From Flavobacterium cellulosilyticum (GTDB taxonomy: Bacteria; Bacteroidota; Bacteroidia; Flavobacteriales; Flavobacteriaceae), in the NCBI RefSeq assembly GCF_004349355.1, contig NZ_SMFK01000001.1, positions 1 through 64,000 on the forward strand: a DNA stretch of 64,000 nucleotides, read 5' to 3'. Of the stretch, positions 18,757 to 28,614 are shown piece after piece. Under the pieces are notes generated by a model. The model had not been told where the DNA came from and ran no database searches. It saw only the letters and a list, made by a program, of their open reading frames with translations. Numbering within the stretch: the stretch's first letter is position 1; every line of letters begins with the position of its first letter. Made by a program: the position numbers and the translations under genes.

Positions 18757-18788
18757 AACCCTGTCAGGGTTTAAACCCTGACAGGGTT
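18757..18788. repeat. Perfect 32-bp REP-type palindrome
   Basis: This 32-base element equals its own reverse complement. Each half contains AACCCTGTCAGGGTTT, itself a smaller hairpin. It lies 16 bases upstream of the RAYT start codon and 16 bases beyond the stop of the DUF3857 gene. Confidence 0.9.
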
Positions 18789-18803
18789 CGGTTAACGAAG
18801 GTA

Positions 18804-20798
18804 TTAAATTTTCTTTAGAACAATTCTCTCTGATTGCTTATCTGTCATTTGTCTATAAAAATCTTTTAACACAGAATAAAAGTCTGCAGAGACAAGTAAT
18901 TTGTTTGATTCTTTTGCAATCGAAACCTGAATTTTATTATAAGATGCTTCTACGTTAAATACAAATGATGCGACATTATCTTTAGTTTGCAATTTAATTG
19001 GTTTTGGAACTGATTCAACAACATAGCCTTTGGGGATTTCAAAAATCACATTGAATTTTTCTTGGTCTGGATAGCCAAAATAAATAGGGAATTCCCTTTT
19101 TTCCTGAACAAATGGATTTTTATTTTTTGCGAAAAAAAGTTGCGGATTAATATACATTTTATCTCTAATTATTTCGCATTGATTGTCGGATGTAAATGTA
19201 AAATTCTCCATGATAGGTTTAGAGTAGTCCTTACTGTTGTCGATAGTATAGTCACTAATTTTAATTCCAGACAAATCATTTTCTAGTTTTTCAAGATAAT
19301 TTTCTTGATTAATTCCTGCGTATTTTTCTCTAAAAGTGAAAGCATGATAATCTGTCCCATACACTCTATATTGACCTGATATCTTCCCGTTTTCATCAAT
19401 TGTCACGAGCATATTAGTTGTTGTTTTAGACAATAATTTTGGCTCTAATTTTATTTCCTCAGAACTCCCATCTTGTCTTATTAATCTTCCTGTCCAGTTT
19501 AAGGTGAAGAGTGGTAAAATAGAATTTGTGGTGTGTTTATTTGTTGCATCGAGTAAAATTTGTTTTCCGTCTAATTCTGCAGAAGCAATCACATAATTAA
19601 AAATAGTTCTATTGGGAAATATCGGAATACCATGATCTATAGTACTTAGTAACACTGGATTTGTTACTACCCCTACATAATTTAGCATAGCCATAAGAAT
19701 AAAATTGATTTCGGCTGTGTTCCCGACCCCATCAATATAAGCTTGCTTGACACCTTTATCTGTATAATATCCTTTCTTATTGTTCCAATTCATTTTGTTC
19801 TGAACAAATTTAAAGATGATGTCCAACCTTTCACTTTTGGATTCTACATTTTTCAGAATACGCGATACATCTTGAATTATATAATCCCTTTCTTTAAGTT
19901 CTTTTCCAAAATCCTTATCTTCATAAATTGTTTTTGCAACTCCTTCCCAAGTCACAGAATAATCTTTGACTGGTTCTAGGTAAAATTGTGTTTTTTCTAA
20001 TTCATGTGCTACAGACAAACGATAATTATCAATATTATCTACAAAAGGTTCTTCTTTTAAAGCGGGAATATTTATAGCTGTATAGGTATTACTAGCTTGT
20101 TGAAAACTAACTGATTCCGTTTTCATTTGATCATATTTATTAGCAAAAGATAGGTAACCGTTAGTAATTTTAGAATCAAATTTTAATTCCGAAGGTCGCT
20201 TAGCAATCGCTTTATACACAAAAAACCCAGGGATTTCTGTGGTGTATTCTGAATTATTTACGGGAATATCTTTTTGAAAATTAAAATCAGGAAACTCAAT
20301 AATGTTCCCTGATTTTAAAACATATTTAAATTCAATAACAGAACCCACCTTTACATTTGGCATTGTAATGGCGGCTTCTTTCCAGTATTTATTTATTGAT
20401 GTTTTAAAACTCCCTTCGTTATTTAGCTTAGTTTTAATCACCTTTCCATTTTCAAGATTATAGGTTACACAATCTGTAAACTCTAACTTATCAGGATTAA
20501 GGTTCTCATAGCCAACACGAAAAGACACATTATAATTTGCCCATTTTAGGCCTTCTTTTTTATAAATTTTAATTCTAAAGGTGTTTTCTGTATTAATACT
20601 AAACCCGTTAGTAATAGTGTAGGTGAAAAAAGTTTTAGCTTTATTAAACAAAACCGCCGCAACTGCTGACGAATCAATCGGATGCGTTTTTTCTTCAAGT
20701 TCTTTTATAGACACTTTTCCTAATTTAAAATCTTGGGCATTGCTAATAGCGAACGACAAAAAAGCAAAGACTGCGATTACGTTTTTTTTGAAAAGCAT
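18804..20798 (-). CDS. Secreted DUF3857 protein with a degenerate transglutaminase-like domain
   Basis: This 664-residue protein has a signal peptide (MLFKKNVIAVFAFLSFAISNAQ), an N-terminal DUF3857 domain and a transglutaminase-like core. Where the neighbour has GDCKALTNYT, this one has GNTAEINFILM near residue 359, so the catalytic cysteine is missing. The histidine position reads FNYVIAS. The third acidic residue survives in LLDATNK. It is therefore probably not a protease or transferase. It starts 6 bases after the stop of the second DUF3857 gene and is likely cotranslated. Confidence 0.85.
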   Translation of the reverse strand: MLFKKNVIAVFAFLSFAISNAQDFKLGKVSIKELEEKTHPIDSSAVAAVLFNKAKTFFTYTITNGFSINTENTFRIKIYKKEGLKWANYNVSFRVGYENLNPDKLEFTDCVTYNLENGKVIKTKLNNEGSFKTSINKYWKEAAITMPNVKVGSVIEFKYVLKSGNIIEFPDFNFQKDIPVNNSEYTTEIPGFFVYKAIAKRPSELKFDSKITNGYLSFANKYDQMKTESVSFQQASNTYTAINIPALKEEPFVDNIDNYRLSVAHELEKTQFYLEPVKDYSVTWEGVAKTIYEDKDFGKELKERDYIIQDVSRILKNVESKSERLDIIFKFVQNKMNWNNKKGYYTDKGVKQAYIDGVGNTAEINFILMAMLNYVGVVTNPVLLSTIDHGIPIFPNRTIFNYVIASAELDGKQILLDATNKHTTNSILPLFTLNWTGRLIRQDGSSEEIKLEPKLLSKTTTNMLVTIDENGKISGQYRVYGTDYHAFTFREKYAGINQENYLEKLENDLSGIKISDYTIDNSKDYSKPIMENFTFTSDNQCEIIRDKMYINPQLFFAKNKNPFVQEKREFPIYFGYPDQEKFNVIFEIPKGYVVESVPKPIKLQTKDNVASFVFNVEASYNKIQVSIAKESNKLLVSADFYSVLKDFYRQMTDKQSERIVLKKI

Positions 20799-20803
20799 AA
20801 TTA

Positions 20804-22708
20804 TTAGTTTTTAGTTAATATAATTTTGGCATTGTCGTTTCTAGAAATTTGATCTATAAAAAGACGGTACTCCTCATATTCTTCCTTCGTATACATTCCT
20901 TTTTTCAACAAAAAGCTTCTTTTATAAGTAAAATGAGTTGCATCTTTTTTGACAAACTCGGCTTTGTATTCTCCAAATTTATTTATTGACTCTATGGTAG
21001 TTGGTAAAAATTCTATTGTAAATGCGGATGGCAATGATATTTCAATAGCATCTGAATCGAAAAAACCTCTATCAATTTCAAAAGGATTTTTACGATTTCG
21101 AATTCGAGTAACACCCCATAAATTATGATTGAAAGCGTTTACTGCAAACATCATTTTATTGGATGTAAGATTGCCATAATTCAAAGCACTTAAATCGGAT
21201 TCTATTGTAAAAGCAACATTTTCTTTATCGTTAATGAATTTAGTCGAATTGATTTTTAAATTTTTAATATTCGACCAATATTTTTTAAAATGAGCTTCTT
21301 TCTCATCGGGTTGCATTCTTTCTGTATTCGATTTCTCATACTGTGAACCTGTAGACACAATACTAATCTTACCCGAAAAATCTCCATCTTGATTTATAGT
21401 ATATTCGCCACTACTTATTTGAGAATTCGCTTTGTTTTCATATTTTTTGGTTCTTACAATTTCTCCACCTTTGGGTTTTATTACCACAACATCTCTGTCG
21501 TCTGTAAAATTAGCTTGATATCCAAATGGATTAAATTGATCCGTACATTCCAAAAATACATATTCTTCGCCATTTGGAATTGCCAAAATAGCATGATTCC
21601 CTTGAACAGAAAAAAAATCAGATTTAATATTTGTTTTATCTTTTCCTCCATACAATTCGGTATAATAAGAAGGTACATTAACTGCGAATAACAGTGCTCT
21701 GGTATAATTAGTAAGCGCCTTACAATCTCCATAACCCAATCGATCTACATCGTTGGCCAACATAGGTTTAAAACCACCAATACCTACTTGAATACCTACA
21801 TATCTCGACTTTTCCTGCATGTATTTGTAAATCAGTTTCGCCTTCTCGATTGGATCTGTTTCGTCTCCAACTAAGGCTGTCATTTTTGCTTTTGTTTCTG
21901 GTGAAAGTTCCGCTGTTCCAGTCAATATTTTATCCGAAAACCATTTTCCATATTCATTCCAAGTTTTGGCATTTCCATCTACCCCTTCCAAATTAAAAAA
22001 CTCCAATCCCATCATCAATTTAGGGTACATTTCTCGTACAGTTGGACTTAAATCCTCTGGCTTCTGAGCAGGAATATTGGTTGCTGTGTATGACAATTGC
22101 GTAGAAGAATCTAGCCCTTTTTTGATGTTGAAACCCATAAAATTCAATTCCATTTTCTTAAAACCAAGATTCGCAGGATAAGTCACATTTACTATGCTTT
22201 TTTCTATACTTAAAAAATAATCATTTAAAGGAAACCATGATGGAATAAAAGCGGTTGTAGAAGTTTCGACTTCGCTTTCGTAAACGACTGTAAAAGGATA
22301 TAAAATTGGTGTATAATCTAAAAAGACAACTCTACTGTCTGAAAATATAGTTCCACCACCTGCAACACTTTGATCTCTAAAATCTTTACGCTTTATCTTC
22401 TTGATTTCATTTCCAAAATTATCAAAAACAGTAGCTTGTATACTCTGAATTGAGGATCTTTTATTGTAATTCTCATAGGCATCAACCGATCCGAGGCCCT
22501 TTTCATTTAGAACAGTTACCACTCTTGTCTTTTTGACATTCATACTTCTTTGAGATGAAATCACTATATCAGTTTGCTCTAAACGCACTACCGCATTGGC
22601 ATTTTGCTTTAAACTATCAGGAATTGACACAGTAGAATACGATGATTTTTGAGCTGTAAGAAATGTAGTGAAAAACAGAAAAACGAGATAAACAAATTTG
22701 AATTTCAT
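20804..22708 (-). CDS. Secreted DUF3857/transglutaminase-like protein
   Basis: This 634-residue paralogue of the next gene has a signal peptide (MKFKFVYLVFLFFTTFLTAQ), a DUF3857 domain and a transglutaminase-like domain. The cysteine is in GYGDCKALTNYT near residue 327, the histidine in GNHAILAIPNG near 371 and the aspartate in LECTDQFNPF near 390. The catalytic triad looks complete. DUF3857 proteins are common exported proteins in Bacteroidetes; the substrate is unknown. The pairing of an active and an inactive copy suggests a two-subunit assembly. Confidence 0.88.
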   Translation of the reverse strand: MKFKFVYLVFLFFTTFLTAQKSSYSTVSIPDSLKQNANAVVRLEQTDIVISSQRSMNVKKTRVVTVLNEKGLGSVDAYENYNKRSSIQSIQATVFDNFGNEIKKIKRKDFRDQSVAGGGTIFSDSRVVFLDYTPILYPFTVVYESEVETSTTAFIPSWFPLNDYFLSIEKSIVNVTYPANLGFKKMELNFMGFNIKKGLDSSTQLSYTATNIPAQKPEDLSPTVREMYPKLMMGLEFFNLEGVDGNAKTWNEYGKWFSDKILTGTAELSPETKAKMTALVGDETDPIEKAKLIYKYMQEKSRYVGIQVGIGGFKPMLANDVDRLGYGDCKALTNYTRALLFAVNVPSYYTELYGGKDKTNIKSDFFSVQGNHAILAIPNGEEYVFLECTDQFNPFGYQANFTDDRDVVVIKPKGGEIVRTKKYENKANSQISSGEYTINQDGDFSGKISIVSTGSQYEKSNTERMQPDEKEAHFKKYWSNIKNLKINSTKFINDKENVAFTIESDLSALNYGNLTSNKMMFAVNAFNHNLWGVTRIRNRKNPFEIDRGFFDSDAIEISLPSAFTIEFLPTTIESINKFGEYKAEFVKKDATHFTYKRSFLLKKGMYTKEEYEEYRLFIDQISRNDNAKIILTKN

Positions 22709-22758
22709 CGAATGATTTTTATCTCAGAAATGTAAGAATAAATCTGAATAAAAAAAAG

Positions 22759-23211
22759 TTAAATTGGATTTTTAGAATCAATTAAAATAGTCACTGGACC
22801 ATCATTAATTAAAGCTACTTTCATGTCGGCACCAAATGTTCCAGTTTGCACTTTTTTGCTTAATTCTAGTTCTAATTGCTGTACAAAATTCTCATAAAGC
22901 GGAATGGCAATTTGGGGTTTTGATGCTTTGACATACGAAGGGCGATTGCCTTTTTTGGTTAAGGCGTGTAGGGTAAACTGAGAAACTACAATTATTTCAC
23001 CATCAACATCTTTTATTGACAGGTTCATTACCTCGTAGTCATCACCAAAAATGCGAATATTAGCAATTTTAGCAGCCAGCCAATCAATATCTTCTTGAGT
23101 ATCGGTATCTTCTATACCAACTAAAACCAATAATCCTTTTTGGATTTCGGCTACAATTTTAGAAGCTATAGTTACAGAAGCTTGAGAAACTCTTTGGATA
23201 ACGGTTTTCAT
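22759..23211 (-). CDS. dtd: D-aminoacyl-tRNA deacylase
   Basis: This 150-residue enzyme removes D-amino acids (and glycine from tRNA-Ala) mischarged on tRNA. It has the MKTVIQRVSQASV start, the SQFTLHALTKKGNRPS motif and the NDGPVTILID motif that supplies the cross-subunit Gly-Pro of the active site. The length matches the family. Confidence 0.95.
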   Translation of the reverse strand: MKTVIQRVSQASVTIASKIVAEIQKGLLVLVGIEDTDTQEDIDWLAAKIANIRIFGDDYEVMNLSIKDVDGEIIVVSQFTLHALTKKGNRPSYVKASKPQIAIPLYENFVQQLELELSKKVQTGTFGADMKVALINDGPVTILIDSKNPI

Positions 23212-23275
23212 TCTTGATTAAGGAATAAGGGTTTTTAGATTTAGGATTTTAAAACTGAATACTCAAAACTGATCA

Positions 23276-24253
23276 CTATTTCCTCGTTTCATCACTTGCT
23301 TTTCGATCCTCGTCATACGAATCGATTCGATAATTTTCATCATCACCTTCCAAAATTTTAAGATAGCTATTGTAACGCGACCAAGCAATTTCGTCTTTTT
23401 CCAATGCTTTTTTAATGGCACAATGTGGTTCTTCTTTATGCAGGCAATTATTGAATTTACATTGGTCTTTCAGTTTGAAAAATTCGGGAAAATAGCCACT
23501 GATTTCTGCTGCATCCATATCGACAATACCAAAACCTTTTATTCCCGGTGTATCTATTATTCGAGCATCAAAACTCAAATCATACATTTCTGCAAAAGTA
23601 GTTGTGTGCTGTCCTTGTTTACTTGCCTCAGAAATAGTTTTAGTTTTAAGATGCAAAGAGGGTTCCATGGCATTGACTAAAGTCGATTTCCCTACTCCAG
23701 AATGTCCTGAAAACATACTCACTTTACCAATCATCATTTCTTTCAATTCTTCAATTCCCTTCATTTCTGTCGAAGAAACCCGCAAACATTTGTATCCAAT
23801 TTCCTGATAAACATGTTGCATGTACAATTGCTCGTCCAACGTGGCTTCGTCAAAAGTGTCAATTTTATTAAATACCAAAACCGTTTCTATTCCATATGCT
23901 TCGGCTGTTACCAGAAAACGATCTATGAAATTAAAGGTTGTTGGTGGATTATTAATCGTTATCAAAAGAAAAACGCGATCAATATTCGACGCAATAATGT
24001 GCATTTGATGCGATAAATTCACTGATTTTCGAACAATATAATTCTTTCTCTCGTGAATATTATTTATCGTTCCTGTTACAACATCAGAAGATTCTTCGAG
24101 CTCATAATCTACAATATCTCCCACCGCAATTGGATTAGTGCTTTTAATTCCTTTGATTCGGAATTTCCCTTTCATACGGCATTCGATAAAATCACCTTGC
24201 TCGGATTTTACGGTGTACCAACTTCCTGTAGATTTATAAACGAGTCCTGTCAT
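23276..24253 (-). CDS. rsgA: Ribosome small-subunit-dependent GTPase RsgA
   Basis: This 325-residue circularly permuted GTPase assists late 30S assembly. An OB fold (residues 1-70) precedes the G domain in permuted order: NKIDT (G4) near 131, GHSGVGKST (G1) near 182 and DTPGIKGFG (G3) near 232. The C-terminal zinc site is CKFNNCLHKEEPHC. Upstream (24260-24284) lies a tandem ATTACGA repeat. Confidence 0.96.
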   Translation of the reverse strand: MTGLVYKSTGSWYTVKSEQGDFIECRMKGKFRIKGIKSTNPIAVGDIVDYELEESSDVVTGTINNIHERKNYIVRKSVNLSHQMHIIASNIDRVFLLITINNPPTTFNFIDRFLVTAEAYGIETVLVFNKIDTFDEATLDEQLYMQHVYQEIGYKCLRVSSTEMKGIEELKEMMIGKVSMFSGHSGVGKSTLVNAMEPSLHLKTKTISEASKQGQHTTTFAEMYDLSFDARIIDTPGIKGFGIVDMDAAEISGYFPEFFKLKDQCKFNNCLHKEEPHCAIKKALEKDEIAWSRYNSYLKILEGDDENYRIDSYDEDRKASDETRK

Positions 24254-24375
24254 TTTTTGAATTACGAATTACGAATTACGAATTTAGATACGAAATCTAT
24301 ACTTTGCAAAGGTAATTTTTTGTTTGAAGTTTGAAGTTTAAAGTTCGAAGTTTTTGTGACTGTCAACAAATAAAA

Positions 24376-24411
24376 AATCTCCACAACTTTAATTTAGAAG
24401 CTGTGGAGATT
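24376..24411 (-). terminator. Hairpin terminator
   Basis: Bases 24376-24385 pair with 24402-24411 (AATCTCCACA / TGTGGAGATT), followed on the minus strand by a T run. It lies 38 bases past the stop of the secreted unknown protein. Confidence 0.8.
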
Positions 24412-24448
24412 GATTTGAACTATACTAATGAAATTAGATTAGTTGTTT

Positions 24449-25081
24449 CTATTTTATATAAGGAAAATTTCTTGAAACCTTACGCATCATACTTTCAACT
24501 AAATCATCAGTTGAAGTTGCCAACCCTTGATCCATGGTCTTAAAAAAACGCCATAGTATCTCCCCATCTGAGCCATTATTAAGCGTCATCGTTAAAGTTC
24601 CAGTACCCGTTTTTCCTCCAAATCCACCAAATATTATTGCAGAAGCAATAGCACCAGCTTCAGATTTGGTTTGTTCTGTTTCAAACACCCCTCCAATTAT
24701 CCCATCTACACCGAGAACTTTTGCAATCTCATCTTTTGTATATTCATCAAGTTTATCAAGAATTCCTGCTTTTTTTAATAAAATATTAGTTTTATCTACA
24801 TCTTGAAAACTAACATTATAATTGTCACGCTTTCTCAGCAAAAAAGTATACATACTTGATTGTATCGAATTTGACATACTTTTTTCTTGATCACGATTTG
24901 CTTCAGCATTAAAATTCTTCGGCTGTTTCTTATAAGTAATACTTACTTTATAAGGCAAAATAGCCACTATTTTATGTTGACTAATGATGGTTTTTAATTG
25001 AGGACTCTCAAATATTTGCTTCGATTGAGCATGTCCTAAAAAAGAAAGAAAAAGACAAAACAAAAAGAAAACATTTTTCAT
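24449..25081 (-). CDS. Secreted protein of unknown function
   Basis: This 210-residue protein starts with a signal peptide (MKNVFFLFCLFLSFLGHAQ). The methionine at 25081 is preferred over one at 25117, which would add a polar head. The mature part has a segment AKVLGVDGIIGGVFETEQ and a glycine-rich loop (FGGFGGKTGTGT), followed by GEILWRFFKTMDQG. This resembles the layout of CsgG/GNA1162-like outer-membrane assembly proteins, but I cannot assign it firmly. It has its own terminator. Confidence 0.75.
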   Translation of the reverse strand: MKNVFFLFCLFLSFLGHAQSKQIFESPQLKTIISQHKIVAILPYKVSITYKKQPKNFNAEANRDQEKSMSNSIQSSMYTFLLRKRDNYNVSFQDVDKTNILLKKAGILDKLDEYTKDEIAKVLGVDGIIGGVFETEQTKSEAGAIASAIIFGGFGGKTGTGTLTMTLNNGSDGEILWRFFKTMDQGLATSTDDLVESMMRKVSRNFPYIK

Positions 25082-25162
25082 AATGTTTTTGTAATTACAC
25101 AGTAATGATTTTTTCATAAATTAAATTTAAAGGTTATAAATATACTCAACAATAATACAAAA

Positions 25163-25190
25163 AAAAACCTACAATAAATTGTAGGTTTTT
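25163..25190 (-). terminator. Terminator of the aromatic operon
   Basis: Bases 25163-25174 pair with 25179-25190 (AAAAACCTACAA / TTGTAGGTTTTT) with a 4-base loop. It is the first strong terminator downstream of the DAHP synthase/chorismate mutase gene. Confidence 0.82.
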
Positions 25191-25319
25191 AATAAATTAT
25201 AAAATATTTTTTACAATTAAGTAATAACCATGGTATAATGTCGTATTTTAAAATTAGAATAAAATTATATAATAGACTGATTTAAAGTTATTTTCTTAAA
25301 GTTGATTCTTTTGACTTAC

Positions 25320-26402
25320 TTACATATTCAATATTTTTTCTTGGTGTTCAATACTTTCTTGGTGAATTCCTTTGAATAATTTAATAATAAATTCTTCTGT
25401 CAATCCTTTTTTAACACCTTCAGCCAACATTTTTGTTTGAATTTCATTCCAACGTGTGTTTTGTAAAACGGCAACATTTGCCTCTTTTTTCACTTGACCA
25501 ATTTCGTCAGCTACTTTCATACGTTTTCCTAACAATTCTAATAAATTAGCATCCAAAACATCGATATTTGCTCGCAATTTTGACATTTTTTGTTCAAAAT
25601 CAGGAGTATCACCACTTACTTTTCTAATTTTCAAATCTTTCAAGATTTGTTTCAACGCATCTGGAGTTACTTGTTGAGCTGCATCAGACCATGCATTATC
25701 TGGATCAATATGTGTTTCGATTATCATACCGTCGTAATTTAAATCCAAAGCTTCTTGAGTCACTTCAAGGATCATTTCACGGTTACCTGTAATGTGTGAT
25801 GGATCTATTATTAAAGGCAAATCAGGGAATTTATTTTGCAATTCGATAGCAATTTGCCATTCTGGAATGTTTCTGTATTTTGTTTTTTCGTAAGTAGAAA
25901 AACCTCTGTGAATTACTCCTAAATTTTTTATCCCAGCAGCATACAAACGCTCCACACCACCTAACCATAAAGCCATATCTGGATTTACTGGATTTTTAAT
26001 CAAAACGATTTTATCTGTACCTGCTAATGTGTCAGCAATCTCTTGAACAGCAAATGGATTTGCAGTTGTACGAGCTCCAACCCATAACACATCGATATCA
26101 TTTTCTAAAGCCAATTTACAGTGTGCAGCTGTAGCAACTTCCGTTCCCATTAGCAATCCTGTTTCTGCCTTTGCTTTTTTCAACCATTTCAATCCTATTT
26201 CACCAACTCCTTCAAATCCTCCTGGACGAGTTCTTGGTTTCCAAATTCCTGCTCTAAAAACACTAACATCTGAATCTTTCAATTCGTGAGCGATTTTCAA
26301 AACTTGTTCTTCAGTTTCAGCACTACAAGGTCCTGCTATCACAAATGGATGAGTTAAATTGAATTCGTTCAACCAATTTCTCATTTCTTTCTTGTTTTCC
26401 AT
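25320..26402 (-). CDS. Bifunctional DAHP synthase / chorismate mutase
   Basis: This 360-residue fusion has an N-terminal class I-beta-type DAHP synthase (about 1-265; PFVIAGPCSAETEEQV, RAGIWKPRTRPGGFEGVGE, IIDPSHITGNR). A C-terminal AroQ-type chorismate mutase follows (about 270-360; KMSKLRANIDVLDANLLELLGKRMKVADEIG, QTKMLAEGVKKGLTEEFIIK). It performs the first shikimate step and the first step toward Phe and Tyr. In such fusions one domain often senses prephenate or chorismate. It is the last gene of the pheA-led operon. Confidence 0.95.
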   Translation of the reverse strand: MENKKEMRNWLNEFNLTHPFVIAGPCSAETEEQVLKIAHELKDSDVSVFRAGIWKPRTRPGGFEGVGEIGLKWLKKAKAETGLLMGTEVATAAHCKLALENDIDVLWVGARTTANPFAVQEIADTLAGTDKIVLIKNPVNPDMALWLGGVERLYAAGIKNLGVIHRGFSTYEKTKYRNIPEWQIAIELQNKFPDLPLIIDPSHITGNREMILEVTQEALDLNYDGMIIETHIDPDNAWSDAAQQVTPDALKQILKDLKIRKVSGDTPDFEQKMSKLRANIDVLDANLLELLGKRMKVADEIGQVKKEANVAVLQNTRWNEIQTKMLAEGVKKGLTEEFIIKLFKGIHQESIEHQEKILNM

Positions 26403-26489
26403 CTTTTCTAATTTAATTTTTATTATTTTTTTCTGTGTTGTTCTTTTTTAATTGAAAACTGTGACCAAACACTTTATACTGACCACTAT

Positions 26490-27347
26490 TTACTTTTTTA
26501 TATGCATTCCGTTTAGAATCTCCTTTATTTTATTGACACTTTGCATTTCATTATAAATTGCATCGTAATCTTCGTTTTCCAATAACTCTTTGAATTTAGA
26601 CAAATTGGAAATATATTCTTCTAATGTTTTAACTACTTGTTTATTATTTTGTTTGAAAATTGGTGTCCACATCGCTGGTGAACTTTTTGCTAAACGCACC
26701 GTACTTTCAAAACCCGAACCCGCCATATCAAAAATATCCTGCTCGTCTTTCTCTTTATTAATGACTGTTTTTCCTAGCATAAAAGAACTTATGTGCGATA
26801 AATGCGAAACATAAGCAATGTGTTTATCGTGTGATTTTGGGTCCATATATCGGATTCTCATCCCCATACTTTTAAATAACTCCAAGGCTTTTTCTTGTAG
26901 TTTGAAGGTGGTTTTTTCTACTTCGCAAATAATATTAGTTTTACCTTCAAACAATCCTCTTATTGCTGCTGATGGTCCTGAAAACTCCGTTCCAGCAATG
27001 GGATGTGTCGCAATATAATTTCTTCTTCGCAGATGATTCGCAACAACTTCACATATTGGCGACTTGGTAGAACCCACTTCAAAAACAATGGTGTTATCTC
27101 CAATAACATCCAATACTTTTGGCAAAACTATTAATGCCACATCTACAGGAACTGAAACAATTACTAAATCGGATGTAGCCAAATCGTCAAAAGTCGCTGC
27201 AGCATCAACAACCCCTAGAGCTATGGCTTCCGCCAAGTGGCTTTCGTTGTTGTCAATTCCATAAATTGTAGCTTCGGGATGTAGATTTTTTATATCCAAA
27301 ACCATCGAACCGCCAATTAAACCTATTCCTATTACATGTACTTTCAT
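26490..27347 (-). CDS. tyrA: Prephenate dehydrogenase
   Basis: This 285-residue NAD(P)-dependent enzyme oxidises prephenate to 4-hydroxyphenylpyruvate for tyrosine synthesis. It opens with the Rossmann motif GIGLIGGSMVLDI. THPIAGTEFSGP near residue 115 and HDKHIAYVSHLSH near residue 180 carry family catalytic and binding residues. No ACT domain is present, so feedback control would have to come from elsewhere, fitting the attenuator ahead of the operon. Confidence 0.94.
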   Translation of the reverse strand: MKVHVIGIGLIGGSMVLDIKNLHPEATIYGIDNNESHLAEAIALGVVDAAATFDDLATSDLVIVSVPVDVALIVLPKVLDVIGDNTIVFEVGSTKSPICEVVANHLRRRNYIATHPIAGTEFSGPSAAIRGLFEGKTNIICEVEKTTFKLQEKALELFKSMGMRIRYMDPKSHDKHIAYVSHLSHISSFMLGKTVINKEKDEQDIFDMAGSGFESTVRLAKSSPAMWTPIFKQNNKQVVKTLEEYISNLSKFKELLENEDYDAIYNEMQSVNKIKEILNGMHIKK

Positions 27348-27359
27348 TTTATTTTAAAG

Positions 27360-27421
27360 TTGTTGGTTGTTGGTTGTTGGTTGTTGGTTCGAACTATCAA
27401 CCAACAACAGTCAACTATCAA
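27360..27421. repeat. Tandem TTGTTGG heptamers with an inverted partner
   Basis: Four tandem TTGTTGG units (27360-27388) are followed by CAACCAACAAC, which can fold back on them. They fill the gap between tyrA and the aminotransferase gene. Similar GTTGGTTG blocks flank the four-helix-bundle gene at 33.3-33.8 kb. Confidence 0.75.
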
Positions 27422-28567
27422 CTAAAATCTGTCAATTGCTTCTTGAACTATTTCTTCTTTTACACATAATGCAAATCGAATATAACCTTCTCCATTCGAA
27501 CCAAATATTGTTCCTGGAGTGATGAAAATTGATTTCTCGTATAATATTTCGTCGATAAACTTTTCAGCAGATGTAATTCCCTCAGGTAATTTCGCCCAAA
27601 CAAATAATCCAACTCCTTCTTTGTACACCGTACAACCTAACTTTTCTGCTAATTGTTCGGTAAGAATTCTACGTTTATTATAAATCACATTCATGGAATC
27701 AAACCAAGATTTGTCACTTTTTAAAGCGGCAATTGCTCCTTTTTGAATTCCGTAGAACATACCACTGTCCATATTGCTTTTTACTTTTAGTACTGCATCG
27801 ATACATGCCGCATTTCCTAGAACCATTCCTACTCGCCAACCAGCCATATTGAAGGTTTTCGATAAAGAATTTAATTCTAATGCTACTTCTTTCGCTCCTT
27901 CGACTTGTAGCAAACTCATCGGATTGTCATTCAAAACAAAACTGTACGGATTGTCATTGATCAACAAAATGTTGTGTTTTTTGGCAAAGGCCACTAATTT
28001 TTCGAACAATTGTAAACTACCTCTCGCTCCTGTTGGCATATGAGGATAACCCAACCACATGATTTTCACTTTCGATAAATCTAATTTTTCTAAGGCTTCA
28101 AAATCGGGTTCCCAATTATTATTTTCCTTCAAATCATAATAAACTGGTACTGCTCCTACTAAATTCGTCACCGAAGTGTAAGTTGGATATCCTGGATTTG
28201 GAATTAAAACCTGGTCACCTTCATTCAAAAATGCCATAGAAATATGCATAATACCTTCCTTAGAACCTATCAAAGGCAAAATCTCCGTGTTAGGATTCAA
28301 AACAACACCATAATTTGAAGCATAAAAATCTGCCATACTTGATCTCAATTCCGGCAAGCCTTGATAACTTTGATACTGATGTGCGTTTTCGTCTTGCATT
28401 GCTAGAGTAACGGCATCAATAACTGCTTGAGAAGGCTTTAAATCTGGGCTACCAATTCCCATATTGATAATTGGTTTTCCTTCAGACGCTAATTGTCTTA
28501 CTTCTCTCAATTTTGAAGAAAAATAATATTCTTCAATTATATCTAGGCGCTTTGCTGTTGTAATCAT
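27422..28567 (-). CDS. Class I/II PLP-dependent aminotransferase of the aromatic operon
   Basis: This 381-residue aminotransferase has the fold-type I pattern NMGIGSPDLKPSQAVIDAV, NPGYPTY near 125, INDNPYSFV near 210 and the PLP lysine in SLSKTFNMAGWRVG near 235. Its place between pheA and tyrA suggests transamination of phenylpyruvate and 4-hydroxyphenylpyruvate, or of prephenate. The annotation as aspartate/aromatic aminotransferase is by context. Confidence 0.88.
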   Translation of the reverse strand: MITTAKRLDIIEEYYFSSKLREVRQLASEGKPIINMGIGSPDLKPSQAVIDAVTLAMQDENAHQYQSYQGLPELRSSMADFYASNYGVVLNPNTEILPLIGSKEGIMHISMAFLNEGDQVLIPNPGYPTYTSVTNLVGAVPVYYDLKENNNWEPDFEALEKLDLSKVKIMWLGYPHMPTGARGSLQLFEKLVAFAKKHNILLINDNPYSFVLNDNPMSLLQVEGAKEVALELNSLSKTFNMAGWRVGMVLGNAACIDAVLKVKSNMDSGMFYGIQKGAIAALKSDKSWFDSMNVIYNKRRILTEQLAEKLGCTVYKEGVGLFVWAKLPEGITSAEKFIDEILYEKSIFITPGTIFGSNGEGYIRFALCVKEEIVQEAIDRF

Positions 28568-28614
28568 TGTTATCTTTTAAATTCTTTCGACTTTTTGACT
28601 TTATAACTTTAGAA

